DNA of 7,271 nt, from assembly GCA_041584015.1 (NCBI GenBank), contig JBFHES010000227.1, forward strand, positions 1 to 7,271, given 5' to 3'. Below the pieces are notes generated by a model, which did not search any database, was not told the DNA's origin, and saw nothing but the letters and a program-made list of their open reading frames with translations. Numbering within the stretch: the first letter of the stretch is position 1; each line of letters starts with the position of its first letter. The position numbers and the translations under genes are program-made. Origin of the DNA: JBFHES01 sp041584015. Its GTDB lineage: Bacteria; Bacteroidota; Bacteroidia; Bacteroidales; M50B96. Of the stretch, positions 1-6,975 are shown one piece after another.

Positions 1-1
1 A

Positions 2-24
2 GGCACAGATTACAAATCTGCGCC
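2..24 (-). repeat. REP-like hairpin
   Basis: A 10-bp inverted repeat with a 3-nt loop: arm 2-11 (GGCACAGATT) and arm 15-24 (AATCTGCGCC). The arms differ from perfect complementarity at one position. That position is an A-C mismatch on the plus strand but a G-U wobble on the minus strand, so the minus-strand RNA can form an unbroken stem. From memory, similar GGCGCAGATT-type palindromes recur in Bacteroidota genomes near REP-associated (Y1) transposases; I could not verify this here. Confidence 0.55.
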
Positions 25-40
25 AGCTAACCAAGAAATT

Positions 41-62
41 ATGCAGGACTTCGAGCTTTAAT
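41..62 (-). repeat. 22-nt direct repeat, copy A
   Basis: Begins ATGCAGGACTTC on the plus strand and matches 225-246 at 21 of 22 positions; the mismatch is G at 53 against C at 237. Read on the minus strand, it is followed after 16 nt by the 2-24 hairpin. Copy B is likewise followed by a hairpin, so the repeating unit may be 22-mer plus hairpin. Confidence 0.7.
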
Positions 63-116
63 CAAAATTAGGTTATTAGATCAGGATTGATCACGTATTA
101 ATATATAATGAACATA

Positions 117-129
117 GGGTCTAAGACCC
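117..129. repeat. GGGTC hairpin, inverted partner 1
   Basis: Palindrome GGGTC, loop TAA, GACCC. Reverse-complemented and including flanks, it reads ATCGGGTCTTAGACCCT. This matches the second hairpin region (200-216) at 16 of 17 positions, so the two copies lie in opposite orientation, about 86 bp apart. The core is itself palindromic, so orientation rests only on the flanking ATC and T and on the loop bases. Confidence 0.6.
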
Positions 130-202
130 GATTGATATATGAATTACAAACGATATTTATCGTTGGAATAAGGATGTAGTTTTAAATGATAAAGCAGTTA
201 TC

Positions 203-215
203 GGGTCTTTGACCC
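203..215. repeat. GGGTC hairpin, inverted partner 2
   Basis: Palindrome GGGTC, loop TTT, GACCC. It is the inverted counterpart of 117-129 and lies 9 nt beyond 22-mer copy B when read on the minus strand. It could form a hairpin at the 3' end of the transcript of the upstream gene, but the bases that follow on that strand (GATAACTGC) are not a U-tract, so it is a poor intrinsic terminator. Confidence 0.6.
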
Positions 216-224
216 TTGCCACCG

Positions 225-246
225 ATGCAGGACTTCCAGCTTTAAT
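225..246 (-). repeat. 22-nt direct repeat, copy B
   Basis: Second copy of the 41-62 repeat, 184 bp away in the same orientation and differing at one base. It ends 10 bp from the stop codon of the T9SS-sorted protein gene, so the repeat block abuts that gene without entering it. Confidence 0.7.
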
Positions 247-256
247 GCAAGTTGTG

Positions 257-2914
257 TTATTCAACCCGAATTAATTGCTTGGTAACGGAAAGCTGGCTAT
301 TGAAAAAACGTATAAAATACAATCCTTCGATTAGCTCTTTTACAACAATCATATTACGGTAGTTAAACTCCAATACACCTTCCTTTAACTTTCGTCCTTG
401 CAGGTCAAACAATTCATAAGCCACCGGCTCATTTGTTTCATTATACAAATCAACCCTGATAAAATCACGCGCCACCGGGTTAGGATAAAGCTTAACATCA
501 AGTCCAATATCAACTAATGTATCATCAGGGAAATATTCTAAATGATCCTCGAGGAGATTATTAAAATATAGTTGGCGTACATTCCGAATATCATTTTCAA
601 AATCGGATCCTTCCAAACCTAACTGATTGTTTATTGATGCACCGTAAACAAATTTTAAACTAACCTGCTGACCAGGTTCAAAAGTAAATGGTCCAATTCC
701 TGAGTAAGTAATTCTAGGACCCAGCCCCCAACTATACTCAGAATCTGTCCACTCAGGCATAACAGCACCATCCTGTCCCCAACCATTCGGATTCGAATTA
801 CCTGGAAACACGTATTTGCAAGCAACTCCTGATGTTGTATCCTCAGGATATTGATAATCATCAAAATAATTAAAGGGCTCACCATTAAATCGATTTCCCT
901 GAAGCATATTATAAACGTCTTCACCACGATAATGAGAGCATGAAGGATAAGGCCAAGGCGGACAACAGGAGCTCGGAATGAATGAAGACATGTTAATAGT
1001 TTCACCTACTTCATCAATTTCAAAATCATGGTCATTATCAATATCGTCATCCGAATCGGCTAGTGGTCCTTCCAGAAATGTTAGCCACGAAACTGTTTTA
1101 AACAAAATTTCTGTGCTGTCATCGTCAAGCGGATAATTATAAAAATAGCTGGCATTAAGATCAACGTTACATCCACTATAGACATAGGAATTGTTATAGT
1201 GCTGCTGATAATCCGGTAAAGAACCATGATCAAATATACCCAAATAAGTGTCGTAATAAGTGGTGTCCGATCTGTTGAAAATTTCATATTCAACAAAATG
1301 GCAATTATTAATCACGTCCATGCTATCGGGATATTCTTCATTTAAATTATAAGCATATACTGATGTGTGAACCTCAATGCCAAAAGGTCGGTCGGGGCAA
1401 GTTCTATATTCCGTAAAGTTATCGGTAAATACATACCAAAACATCTCATCGCCTTTCATCTTGGGATAATCGCCGTTATACGGATTGTAGATGCCATCAT
1501 TATCAACATCAATAAAAGGAGCAAGCTTTCTACTTACATTTCCTTCTCCCTGTGCTGGCCATTCCAAAATATTTCTAGGAATTGAATAAGAGCTGTCGTT
1601 TACAAATCCTTTCTCATACATGTATATAAACTCTTCAATCTCCACCCTTTCTATGCTAAATATCCTATCGTATTTGCTGGCTATTTGTAAATTGCTCTTA
1701 CAAGTTACCGTGTCAAGCGGTCCTGGCTGATACGAAAACCTGGATTGATATCTTTTCTCGTTGTTAACATGAATGGAGTCGTTCGCATCTCTGGCTCCCA
1801 TAATTAAGCCACGGTTATGATTTATAACCCAGGTAGAATCTTTGGGCCAGGTAACAGAATAGATAAGATCTGCTTCCCAGGTTGATGGATTTAATTCACC
1901 CCATGTATTATACCCTGCACTTATATTATTAATGTCGAGTTTTTTATAATTATAAAAATGAAATCGTCCATCGTGCGCTAAATCAATACTATTCCGATAC
2001 GTGAGATCGTATCTATAAATAGTATCATAATTAAATGACCAGAAATAATTATCATGAAATCCTTCAGCAGCATAATAACCAATATCATCAAAAACATGTA
2101 TGCTATCTTTTGTTACTAAAAACCTATCATAATTAGTTTCAAACACCAATAAACCATTCTCATTCGAATACAAAAATTTTATTGGCACGTTTAAGTCGAA
2201 ACCAGGGTAAATTTCGGCAAAAGGAACAAACTCTCCATTGTCATATATACCTGCCATCCTATTTCCATCTTGAAAGCCATAAGTCCATATTTGTTTCTGG
2301 TCATCATAACACATTACATTCCTTCCACCGGTGCTATCGTATAAGCTTACTTCACCATTCTCATATCTATATAATCCATCTTCAACCCTATATATCCAGG
2401 CAGATGTATCAGACTCAAGTAGAATCATAGCTGATGTAAATCTGCGATTAAAGTGTGCCAGCGAAATATACTGCCAAGTGTTACCATCATATATATGAAA
2501 AGCACTATCAGAAGTAATATAAATGTGTGAACCAGAAATGTTGGGCGTCCAACCATATCTAGCCTCCTGCTCAGGCAGTTCAATTTCGGTACATACTCCA
2601 TCCTGAAACAGATATAAGTCATCATACGTTTTTATACATACTCGTCCATCATCTAAGGCTTTTAAGAATTTGAAGCGAAGCGATTCCTCTCCGGTATTTA
2701 AGGCATATGAAAAATAATCACCATTGCTATACATGTATAAAGAATCATTAAAATCACAAGCATAATAAACCTGTTCTCCTACTACGCTTACCTTTCTAGC
2801 TCCGTATGTTTGACCATCAAGCTCCATTTGAACAGGAATCTTAAAAATGTGATCCTGTGCTTTACAGGCCAAACTCAAGGTGATAATAAAAACAATGCTG
2901 AATAGTTTTTTCAT
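257..2914 (-). CDS. T9SS type A sorting domain-containing exported protein
   Basis: An 885-residue exported protein of unknown specific function. Residues 1-19 form a signal peptide (MKKLF, then a hydrophobic stretch), most likely cleaved by signal peptidase I after A19 (CKA|QD). C17 follows S-L-A, a poor lipobox, so a lipoprotein is less likely. Residues about 45-305 contain recurring short units such as LYLFQDG, FHIYDGNTW, LYRYENGEV and AGIYDNGEF, which suggests a beta-propeller-like fold (inference). Two Asp-rich segments, 468-484 (IDVDNDGIYNPYNGDYP) and 620-636, look like calcium-binding loops. Residues about 640-690 (MSSF, then DVYNMLQG and NGEPF) match a pattern I recognise from other large Bacteroidota secreted proteins. 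The tail, about 806-885, is a Por secretion C-terminal sorting domain: LYPNPV at 809-814, YELFDLQGRKL at 833-843 and GLYFIRF at 864-870. It should be recognised by the T9SS, cleaved and either anchored to the surface or released. The mature part has 12 cysteines, three of them clustered at 650-659. The start is supported by the signal peptide; there is no Shine-Dalgarno sequence, as is usual in this phylum. The reading frame is intact. The protein is unrelated to ATP synthase and appears to have its own promoter. Confidence 0.9.
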   Translation of the reverse strand: MKKLFSIVFIITLSLACKAQDHIFKIPVQMELDGQTYGARKVSVVGEQVYYACDFNDSLYMYSNGDYFSYALNTGEESLRFKFLKALDDGRVCIKTYDDLYLFQDGVCTEIELPEQEARYGWTPNISGSHIYITSDSAFHIYDGNTWQYISLAHFNRRFTSAMILLESDTSAWIYRVEDGLYRYENGEVSLYDSTGGRNVMCYDDQKQIWTYGFQDGNRMAGIYDNGEFVPFAEIYPGFDLNVPIKFLYSNENGLLVFETNYDRFLVTKDSIHVFDDIGYYAAEGFHDNYFWSFNYDTIYRYDLTYRNSIDLAHDGRFHFYNYKKLDINNISAGYNTWGELNPSTWEADLIYSVTWPKDSTWVINHNRGLIMGARDANDSIHVNNEKRYQSRFSYQPGPLDTVTCKSNLQIASKYDRIFSIERVEIEEFIYMYEKGFVNDSSYSIPRNILEWPAQGEGNVSRKLAPFIDVDNDGIYNPYNGDYPKMKGDEMFWYVFTDNFTEYRTCPDRPFGIEVHTSVYAYNLNEEYPDSMDVINNCHFVEYEIFNRSDTTYYDTYLGIFDHGSLPDYQQHYNNSYVYSGCNVDLNASYFYNYPLDDDSTEILFKTVSWLTFLEGPLADSDDDIDNDHDFEIDEVGETINMSSFIPSSCCPPWPYPSCSHYRGEDVYNMLQGNRFNGEPFNYFDDYQYPEDTTSGVACKYVFPGNSNPNGWGQDGAVMPEWTDSEYSWGLGPRITYSGIGPFTFEPGQQVSLKFVYGASINNQLGLEGSDFENDIRNVRQLYFNNLLEDHLEYFPDDTLVDIGLDVKLYPNPVARDFIRVDLYNETNEPVAYELFDLQGRKLKEGVLEFNYRNMIVVKELIEGLYFIRFFNSQLSVTKQLIRVE

Positions 2915-2941
2915 CTGTTAACTGTTAGTCGTAAGTACATT

Positions 2942-2949
2942 CAAAAATA
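2942..2949 (-). promoter_or_regulatory. Putative Bacteroidota -7 promoter element
   Basis: On the minus strand this reads TATTTTTG, a match to the Bacteroidota sigma-ABfr -7 consensus TAnnTTTG. It lies 27 nt upstream of the start codon of the T9SS-sorted protein gene, which would give a leader of roughly 20 nt. A TTTG lies 15 nt further upstream (2965-2968), closer than expected for the -33 element, so only the -7 box is claimed. It lies just beyond the atpG terminator, where an independent promoter would be expected. Confidence 0.45.
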
Positions 2950-2965
2950 ATGAAAAAAATCATCC

Positions 2966-3000
2966 AAAAAAAAGCCCCGAATGGAATCCATTCGGGGCTT
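2966..3000 (-). terminator. Intrinsic terminator of the atp operon
   Basis: A perfect 13-bp GC-rich stem pairs 2972-2984 (AAGCCCCGAATGG) with 2988-3000, closing a 3-nt loop. On the minus strand it runs straight into eight T residues (complement of 2966-2973, overlapping the stem foot). It begins 19 nt after the atpG stop codon. No T-run follows on the plus strand, so it acts in one direction only. It should end the atp transcript and insulate the downstream exported-protein gene. Confidence 0.93.
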
Positions 3001-3019
3001 AATATAGTGTGTTTTGTAT

Positions 3020-3901
3020 TTATCCGCTTAATGCTTCGGCACCACCAACAATCTCTAAAATTTCGTTTGTAATGGCTGTCTGACGCGCTTTATTGTAATG
3101 TAACTTTAACTCACGAATTAATTCAGTTGCATTATCAGTTGCCTGATGCATAGCCGTCATTCGTGCACCGTGCTCAGAGGCATGTGAATCTAGCAGCGCC
3201 TTATAGAACTGAATTCTCAAACTCTTCGGAATTAATTCCTGAACAATAAAAGCCTTGCTTGGCTCAAAGATATAATCTTTGTTCGCCACTTGTTTGTCAT
3301 CCGATTCTTCAATTTTAACCGGAAGGAATTGCTCCTGGGCTAGAATCTGTACCGCTGCATTTTTAAATTGATTATAAACCAAATCAATGCGATCGTACTC
3401 ACCCGAAACAAACTTCTCCATTAACATCTCAGCAAAACCGGTAACATTGTCGAACGAAAGATCTTCGAATACCTCGTTATGCGCTTCTCTGCTTTCAATG
3501 CCACGATGTTTTAATATATCAGCTGCCTTTTTTCCAAAAGCGATAACGTCTACATTACCTTTTGCAAACTGATCGGCGTATTGGGTCTCTTTCAGCTCTA
3601 ATACTTTTTTAACAATGTTAGAATTAAAGCCACCACATAAACCACGATTCGAACTAATAGTAACCAGCAACACCTTTTCAACAGGGCGTTGCTTGCCATA
3701 CTTGTTGTCGTCGGCATCGTCTAGGCTACTTGCCAGACTGGTTAATATCTCGTGCAGTTTATTGGCATAAGGCCGCATTTGCAGAATCGCATCCTGAGCT
3801 TTACGTAACTTTGCAGCCGACACCATTTTCATGGCACTTGTAATCTGCTTGGTTGACGAAACCGATGTTATTCTTGTACGTATTTCTTTTAAACTTGCCA
3901 T
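3020..3901 (-). CDS. atpG: F1Fo ATP synthase subunit gamma
   Basis: Central rotor shaft of F1. It transmits rotation of the c-ring to the alpha3-beta3 hexamer, driving ATP synthesis on the cytoplasmic side of the inner membrane. The 293-residue length is normal for the family. The N-terminal helix (SLKEIRTRI, then TKQITSAMKMVSAAKLRKAQ) and the C-terminal helix form the coiled coil that enters the hexamer. The family signature ITNEILEIVGGAEA is at 277-290. A Rossmann-like middle domain contains the conserved SSNRGLCGGFN segment near residues 83-93. It is the last gene of the cluster, starts 32 nt after the atpA stop codon and is followed by a strong terminator. The leader has no Shine-Dalgarno sequence; the start is fixed by the conserved MASLKEIR N-terminus. 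Confidence 0.98.
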   Translation of the reverse strand: MASLKEIRTRITSVSSTKQITSAMKMVSAAKLRKAQDAILQMRPYANKLHEILTSLASSLDDADDNKYGKQRPVEKVLLVTISSNRGLCGGFNSNIVKKVLELKETQYADQFAKGNVDVIAFGKKAADILKHRGIESREAHNEVFEDLSFDNVTGFAEMLMEKFVSGEYDRIDLVYNQFKNAAVQILAQEQFLPVKIEESDDKQVANKDYIFEPSKAFIVQELIPKSLRIQFYKALLDSHASEHGARMTAMHQATDNATELIRELKLHYNKARQTAITNEILEIVGGAEALSG

Positions 3902-3933
3902 AGGCTTAGAGCCAGGTTAATTTGCAATAACAA

Positions 3934-5508
3934 TTAATATTTTGAAGCTAAATCTTTAGCTACTTTCTCAAGAGTTGAAGTTACCTCATCGGTATATTTT
4001 CCGCTACGAATAGCATCCAAAACATTCTGATGTTTTGCAGCTAAGTAATCGGTGTACTGTAATTCAAACTCGCGAATTTTATTTACCGGAACTTTCTGTA
4101 ACAAACCTTTAGCACCACAATAAATAATAGCAACCTGCTTTTCAACGGTTACCGGTGAATATTGCCCCTGCTTAAGAATTTCCACATTTCGTGCACCTTT
4201 TTCGAGAACTGAAGTGGTTGCTGCATCAAGGTCTGATCCGAACTTGGCAAAAGCCTCCAGTTCGCGATATTGCGCCTGATCCAGCTTAAGTGTACCAGCC
4301 ACTTTTTTCATTGGCTTAATTTGAGCATTACCACCTACACGCGATACCGAGATACCTACGTTAATAGCCGGACGAACACCTGCGTTAAACAAGTTCGACT
4401 CCAGGAATATCTGACCGTCAGTAATGGAAATTACATTGGTCGGAATATAGGCTGATACGTCACCAGCTTGTGTTTCGATAATTGGAAGTGCCGTTAATGA
4501 TCCACCACCTTTTACCAAGTGCTTGATTGAATCAGGAACATCGTTCATCTGCTTGGCAATATCATCAGAAGCAATAACTTTTGCAGCACGCTCTAATAAT
4601 CTTGAGTGAAGATAAAATACATCACCCGGATATGCCTCACGGCCCGGCGGACGACGCAATAGCAGAGACACCTCTCGGTAAGACACTGCCTGCTTTGATA
4701 GATCATCATAAATAATTAATGCCGGACGACCTGTATCGCGGAAGAACTCACCAATTGAAGCACCTGCATAAGGAGCATAAAACTGGATAGCTGCCGGATC
4801 GGATGCTGTTGCTGATACAATACATGTATAAGCCATGGCACCATGCTTTTCAAGCGTTTTAGCAATATTTGCTACAGTCGATCCTTTCTGACCAATTGCA
4901 ACATAAATACAATAGACTGTTTCGCCTTTATCGTAGAATTCTTTTTGGTTAAGAATCGTGTCAATTGCAATGGCAGTTTTACCTGTTTGGCGATCACCGA
5001 TAATTAACTCACGCTGTCCTCTTCCAATTGGAATCATTGCATCAATAGCTTTGATACCAGTTTGTAGTGGCTCATCAACAGGCTGACGATAAATAACACC
5101 CGGAGCTTTTCTCTCTAGTGGCATTTCGTAACGCTCACCTTCAATCGGTCCACGTCCATCAATTGGTTCACCAATGGTATTAATAACTCTTCCAAGTAAT
5201 CCTTCACCTACATCAATAGAAGCAATTTTGTTAGTACGTTTAACAACATCGCCTTCCTTAATTTCTCTTGAAGAACCCATAAGAACAACACCAACGTTAT
5301 CCTCTTCCAGGTTTAATACAATACCTTTCACGCCATTTGCGAATTCAACCAATTCGTTTGCTTGAACGTTGGACAATCCATAAACACGTGCAATACCGTC
5401 ACCAACTTGGAGTACAGTGCCTACTTCTTCTAGTTCAGCTACGGTTTTTAAGCCTTCGAGTTGCTGTTTTAGAATTTCAGATACTTCTGCTGGTTTAATG
5501 TCAGCCAT
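3934..5508 (-). CDS. atpA: F1Fo ATP synthase subunit alpha
   Basis: Non-catalytic nucleotide-binding subunit of the alpha3-beta3 hexamer. The protein is 524 residues. It has an N-terminal beta-barrel (about 25-95), then a RecA-like core with Walker A GDRQTGKT at 171-178 and a Walker B-type strand ALIIYDD at 263-269. The RPPGREAYPGDVFYLHSRLL block is at 286-305 and the alpha/beta signature PAINVGISVS at 380-389. R390 in SRVGG matches the arginine that reaches into the catalytic beta site (E. coli alpha R376). The C-terminal helical domain follows. Relative to E. coli alpha, the segment around 313-336 (ASDDIAKQ to VKGGG) appears longer by about ten residues; I believe this is ordinary in Bacteroidota. 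The gene starts 20 nt after the atpH stop with an A-rich leader (AAAAAAACAAACAATAAATATT on the minus strand, split here only by reading) instead of a Shine-Dalgarno sequence. Confidence 0.98.
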   Translation of the reverse strand: MADIKPAEVSEILKQQLEGLKTVAELEEVGTVLQVGDGIARVYGLSNVQANELVEFANGVKGIVLNLEEDNVGVVLMGSSREIKEGDVVKRTNKIASIDVGEGLLGRVINTIGEPIDGRGPIEGERYEMPLERKAPGVIYRQPVDEPLQTGIKAIDAMIPIGRGQRELIIGDRQTGKTAIAIDTILNQKEFYDKGETVYCIYVAIGQKGSTVANIAKTLEKHGAMAYTCIVSATASDPAAIQFYAPYAGASIGEFFRDTGRPALIIYDDLSKQAVSYREVSLLLRRPPGREAYPGDVFYLHSRLLERAAKVIASDDIAKQMNDVPDSIKHLVKGGGSLTALPIIETQAGDVSAYIPTNVISITDGQIFLESNLFNAGVRPAINVGISVSRVGGNAQIKPMKKVAGTLKLDQAQYRELEAFAKFGSDLDAATTSVLEKGARNVEILKQGQYSPVTVEKQVAIIYCGAKGLLQKVPVNKIREFELQYTDYLAAKHQNVLDAIRSGKYTDEVTSTLEKVAKDLASKY

Positions 5509-5528
5509 AATATTTATTGTTTGTTTTT

Positions 5529-6086
5529 TTAATATTTAATTTCAAAATCGGTACTTACCAACGTTGACTTAATTTTGTTAAGTTTCGACGATACACTTGC
5601 ATCAACTTGTCGATCCTCAACACGTAAAATATATCCACCCAAAAGTTCCGGATTTACCGTTGTGGTAAGTTCAACTTTTGTATCGAAATACTTTTCAGTA
5701 ATTTTCTGAACCTGAGCAATTAGTTCCGGATCTGCAGTAATTGCAGTTGAAAAGAACGCAGACTTAATGCCCTGATCTTTTCGTACCATGTCTAGAAAGT
5801 TTCTGGTAATGTCATTCAAATAAAACTCACGCTTGTTAGCCACAATCAAATCAATAAATGATTGACTAAACTCGCTGATTTGTCCTTTAAACAGAGCTCT
5901 GAAGATTTCTGTTTTTTTCATGGCATTAATCACCGGACTTTCGACCAACAATTTAAAATCGGTCACTTTTGTGCTGAGCAATTGAATTAACTCAATATCC
6001 TTCTTTGCCTCAGCAAGGGATTTTTTTTCCTTTGCCAGCTCAAAGAATGCCTTTGCGTATCTAACACCTATTTTACTCTCGTTCAT
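5529..6086 (-). CDS. atpH: F1Fo ATP synthase subunit delta
   Basis: Peripheral-stalk subunit (the OSCP homologue). It ties the top of F1, through the alpha N-termini, to the b subunits so the hexamer does not turn with the rotor. At 185 residues it is close to the usual length. The N-terminal helical domain opens with the typical motif VRYAKAFFELA at residues 8-18. The C-terminal part contains the conserved ELLGGYILRVEDRQVDAS segment near 147-164, matching the delta family signature, and ends with a helical SSKLNKIKSTL. It starts 17 nt after the atpF stop. The upstream bases (AATCAAAGCGG) show no good ribosome-binding site. Sequence conservation is low, as is typical for delta, but the gene order removes doubt. 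Confidence 0.96.
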   Translation of the reverse strand: MNESKIGVRYAKAFFELAKEKKSLAEAKKDIELIQLLSTKVTDFKLLVESPVINAMKKTEIFRALFKGQISEFSQSFIDLIVANKREFYLNDITRNFLDMVRKDQGIKSAFFSTAITADPELIAQVQKITEKYFDTKVELTTTVNPELLGGYILRVEDRQVDASVSSKLNKIKSTLVSTDFEIKY

Positions 6087-6103
6087 CCGCTTTGATTTAC
6101 TGC

Positions 6104-6598
6104 TTAGTTAGAATTGATTTCTTTAAGAAGCTCTTTGATGTAGAGTTTCTGTCCGGCTTCGTTCTCTAATTCGCGTTTCAAAATCTTCTCAGCAATTTCA
6201 ACTGACAATAGAGATATCTGATTTTTAATTTCAGTTATCGCGGTAGCTTTTTCGGTTTGAATCGATTCTCGGGCAGCCTCAATAAGCTTTTTGGCTTCAA
6301 TCTGCGCCAAGCCTTTAGCATCTTTAATAATGGTTTCTTTCACTTCGCGCGCTTCCTTAATCAGTTTGTCACGCTCCACTTTAGCTTCCATCATAATGCG
6401 CTCATTATTGGCCGAAAGTTCTTCCATATCCTTCTTTGCCTGATCGGCAGCCTTTAAAGCACTATCGATGTGAATCTCACGATCGGTAAGCGATTTAATT
6501 ATTGGCTTCCAGGCAAATTTCTTAAGAATAAAAAAGACGATTCCGAATGACAAGGTCATCCAAAAAATCAATCCAAAGTCGGGTTGTACTAATCCCAT
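6104..6598 (-). CDS. atpF: F1Fo ATP synthase subunit b
   Basis: Membrane-anchored peripheral stalk subunit of Fo. The protein is 164 residues. A single N-terminal transmembrane helix spans roughly 9-25 (GLIFWMTLSFGIVFFIL), followed by the conserved basic FAWKPI turn. A long charged helix then reaches almost to the C-terminus and should dimerise as a right-handed coiled coil, docking to delta at its far end. Only one b-type gene is present, so a homodimer is expected rather than the b/b' pair of phototrophs. The leader has a weak purine patch (AAAGAGAAT) before the ATG. The 84-nt gap separating it from atpE is the longest in the operon and holds a terminator-like hairpin. Confidence 0.96.
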   Translation of the reverse strand: MGLVQPDFGLIFWMTLSFGIVFFILKKFAWKPIIKSLTDREIHIDSALKAADQAKKDMEELSANNERIMMEAKVERDKLIKEAREVKETIIKDAKGLAQIEAKKLIEAARESIQTEKATAITEIKNQISLLSVEIAEKILKRELENEAGQKLYIKELLKEINSN

Positions 6599-6629
6599 AT
6601 TCTCTTTATTTATTAAATAATCCTAATTC

Positions 6630-6673
6630 AAAAAAAAGAACACACAGTCCGGCCAAACGCACGAACTGTGTGT
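6630..6673 (-). terminator. Terminator-like hairpin between atpE and atpF (possible attenuator)
   Basis: On the minus strand, a perfect 9-bp stem (ACACACAGT at 6673-6665 with ACTGTGTGT at 6648-6640) begins 10 nt after the atpE stop. It can be extended inward by U-G, C-G and G-C pairs to 12 bp with a 10-nt loop. After TC it is followed by eight T residues (complement of 6630-6637). This is the layout of an intrinsic terminator, yet it sits inside the operon. Partial read-through would leave more atpB-atpE than atpF-H-A-G message. It could instead be a 3'-end stabiliser after processing. The stem is less GC-rich than the atpG terminator. Confidence 0.6.
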
Positions 6674-6682
6674 AAATACCTT

Positions 6683-6940
6683 TTATACAAAAAGTATAAG
6701 CAGACAAACTACGATAGCAAAGAAAGCAGCACCTTCAACAAGTGCAGCTGCCAATACCATATTAGAGCGGATATCGCCAACAGCCTCTGGCTGACGAGCA
6801 ATAGCGTCCATTGCGCTACCACCAATTTTACCAATACCGATACCGGCACCAATAACTGCAACACCAGCACCAATACCAGCACCCATCTTTGCGATGGCTA
6901 CGTTTGCTACTGCTAATAAAATGGTTGATAATGAAAACAT
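6683..6940 (-). CDS. atpE: F1Fo ATP synthase subunit c
   Basis: Forms the rotating membrane ring of Fo. It is an 85-residue, two-helix hairpin. Helix 1 carries the packed glycine repeat (GAGIGAGVAVIGAGIGIG, about 20-37), and the polar loop is ARQPE at 48-52. Helix 2 carries the ion-binding carboxylate E69 in ALVEGAAFF. Compared with the Na+-binding c of Ilyobacter tartaricus, the position of the Gln ligand is I36, and the residues after the Glu are G-A rather than S-T with F for Tyr. The sodium ligands are therefore absent and proton coupling is predicted. The gene starts 35 nt after atpB with an A/T-rich leader and no Shine-Dalgarno sequence. A terminator-like hairpin follows it closely, which may help supply the many c copies needed per enzyme. 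Confidence 0.97.
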   Translation of the reverse strand: MFSLSTILLAVANVAIAKMGAGIGAGVAVIGAGIGIGKIGGSAMDAIARQPEAVGDIRSNMVLAAALVEGAAFFAIVVCLLILFV

Positions 6941-6975
6941 AATCTATTATTTAAATTAACAATTAATAATTCTTC

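Larger units (their letters stand above)
1..256. other. Gene-free, palindrome-rich intergenic region
   Basis: I see no plausible coding region here. The stretch lies downstream of the T9SS-sorted protein gene and holds five short perfect or near-perfect palindromes: 2-24, 79-92 (GATCA, loop GGAT, TGATC), 117-129, 149-164 (AACGAT, loop ATTT, ATCGTT) and 203-215. It also holds a 22-nt direct repeat at 41-62 and 225-246. This density is far above that of the other intergenic gaps in the window. The pattern resembles REP-type or IS200-like end remnants, but no transposase is visible and the left edge cuts the region. None of the palindromes has a clear T-run on the minus-strand side, so I do not call a terminator for the upstream gene. 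Confidence 0.6.

Noticed and set aside
149..215. Intrinsic terminator for the exported-protein gene
   Set aside because: The hairpins at 203-215 and 149-164 are not followed by a T-run on the minus strand.
1..256. CRISPR array or integron attC site
   Set aside because: There are only two copies of one 22-nt repeat with a 162-nt gap and no regular spacers, and the paired R and L boxes expected of attC were not found.
655..2625. Several open frames of 66-116 codons on both strands within the exported-protein gene
   Set aside because: They overlap an intact 885-codon gene with a signal peptide and sorting domain, show no recognisable motifs, and have the low-complexity look of shadow frames.
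2855..2914. Lipoprotein signal (C17) in the exported protein
   Set aside because: The residues before the Cys are S-L-A with Leu at -4 rather than -3, a weak lipobox. A signal peptidase I site at A19 fits better, and T9SS sorting tails usually go with that class.
3903..3913. Small palindrome GGCT-TAG-AGCC just before the atpG start codon
   Set aside because: A 4-bp stem is likely by chance, and there is no other sign of translational control.
3387..6916. Open plus-strand frames of 61-82 codons antisense to the atp genes
   Set aside because: All lie antisense to conserved ATP synthase genes and encode nothing recognisable.
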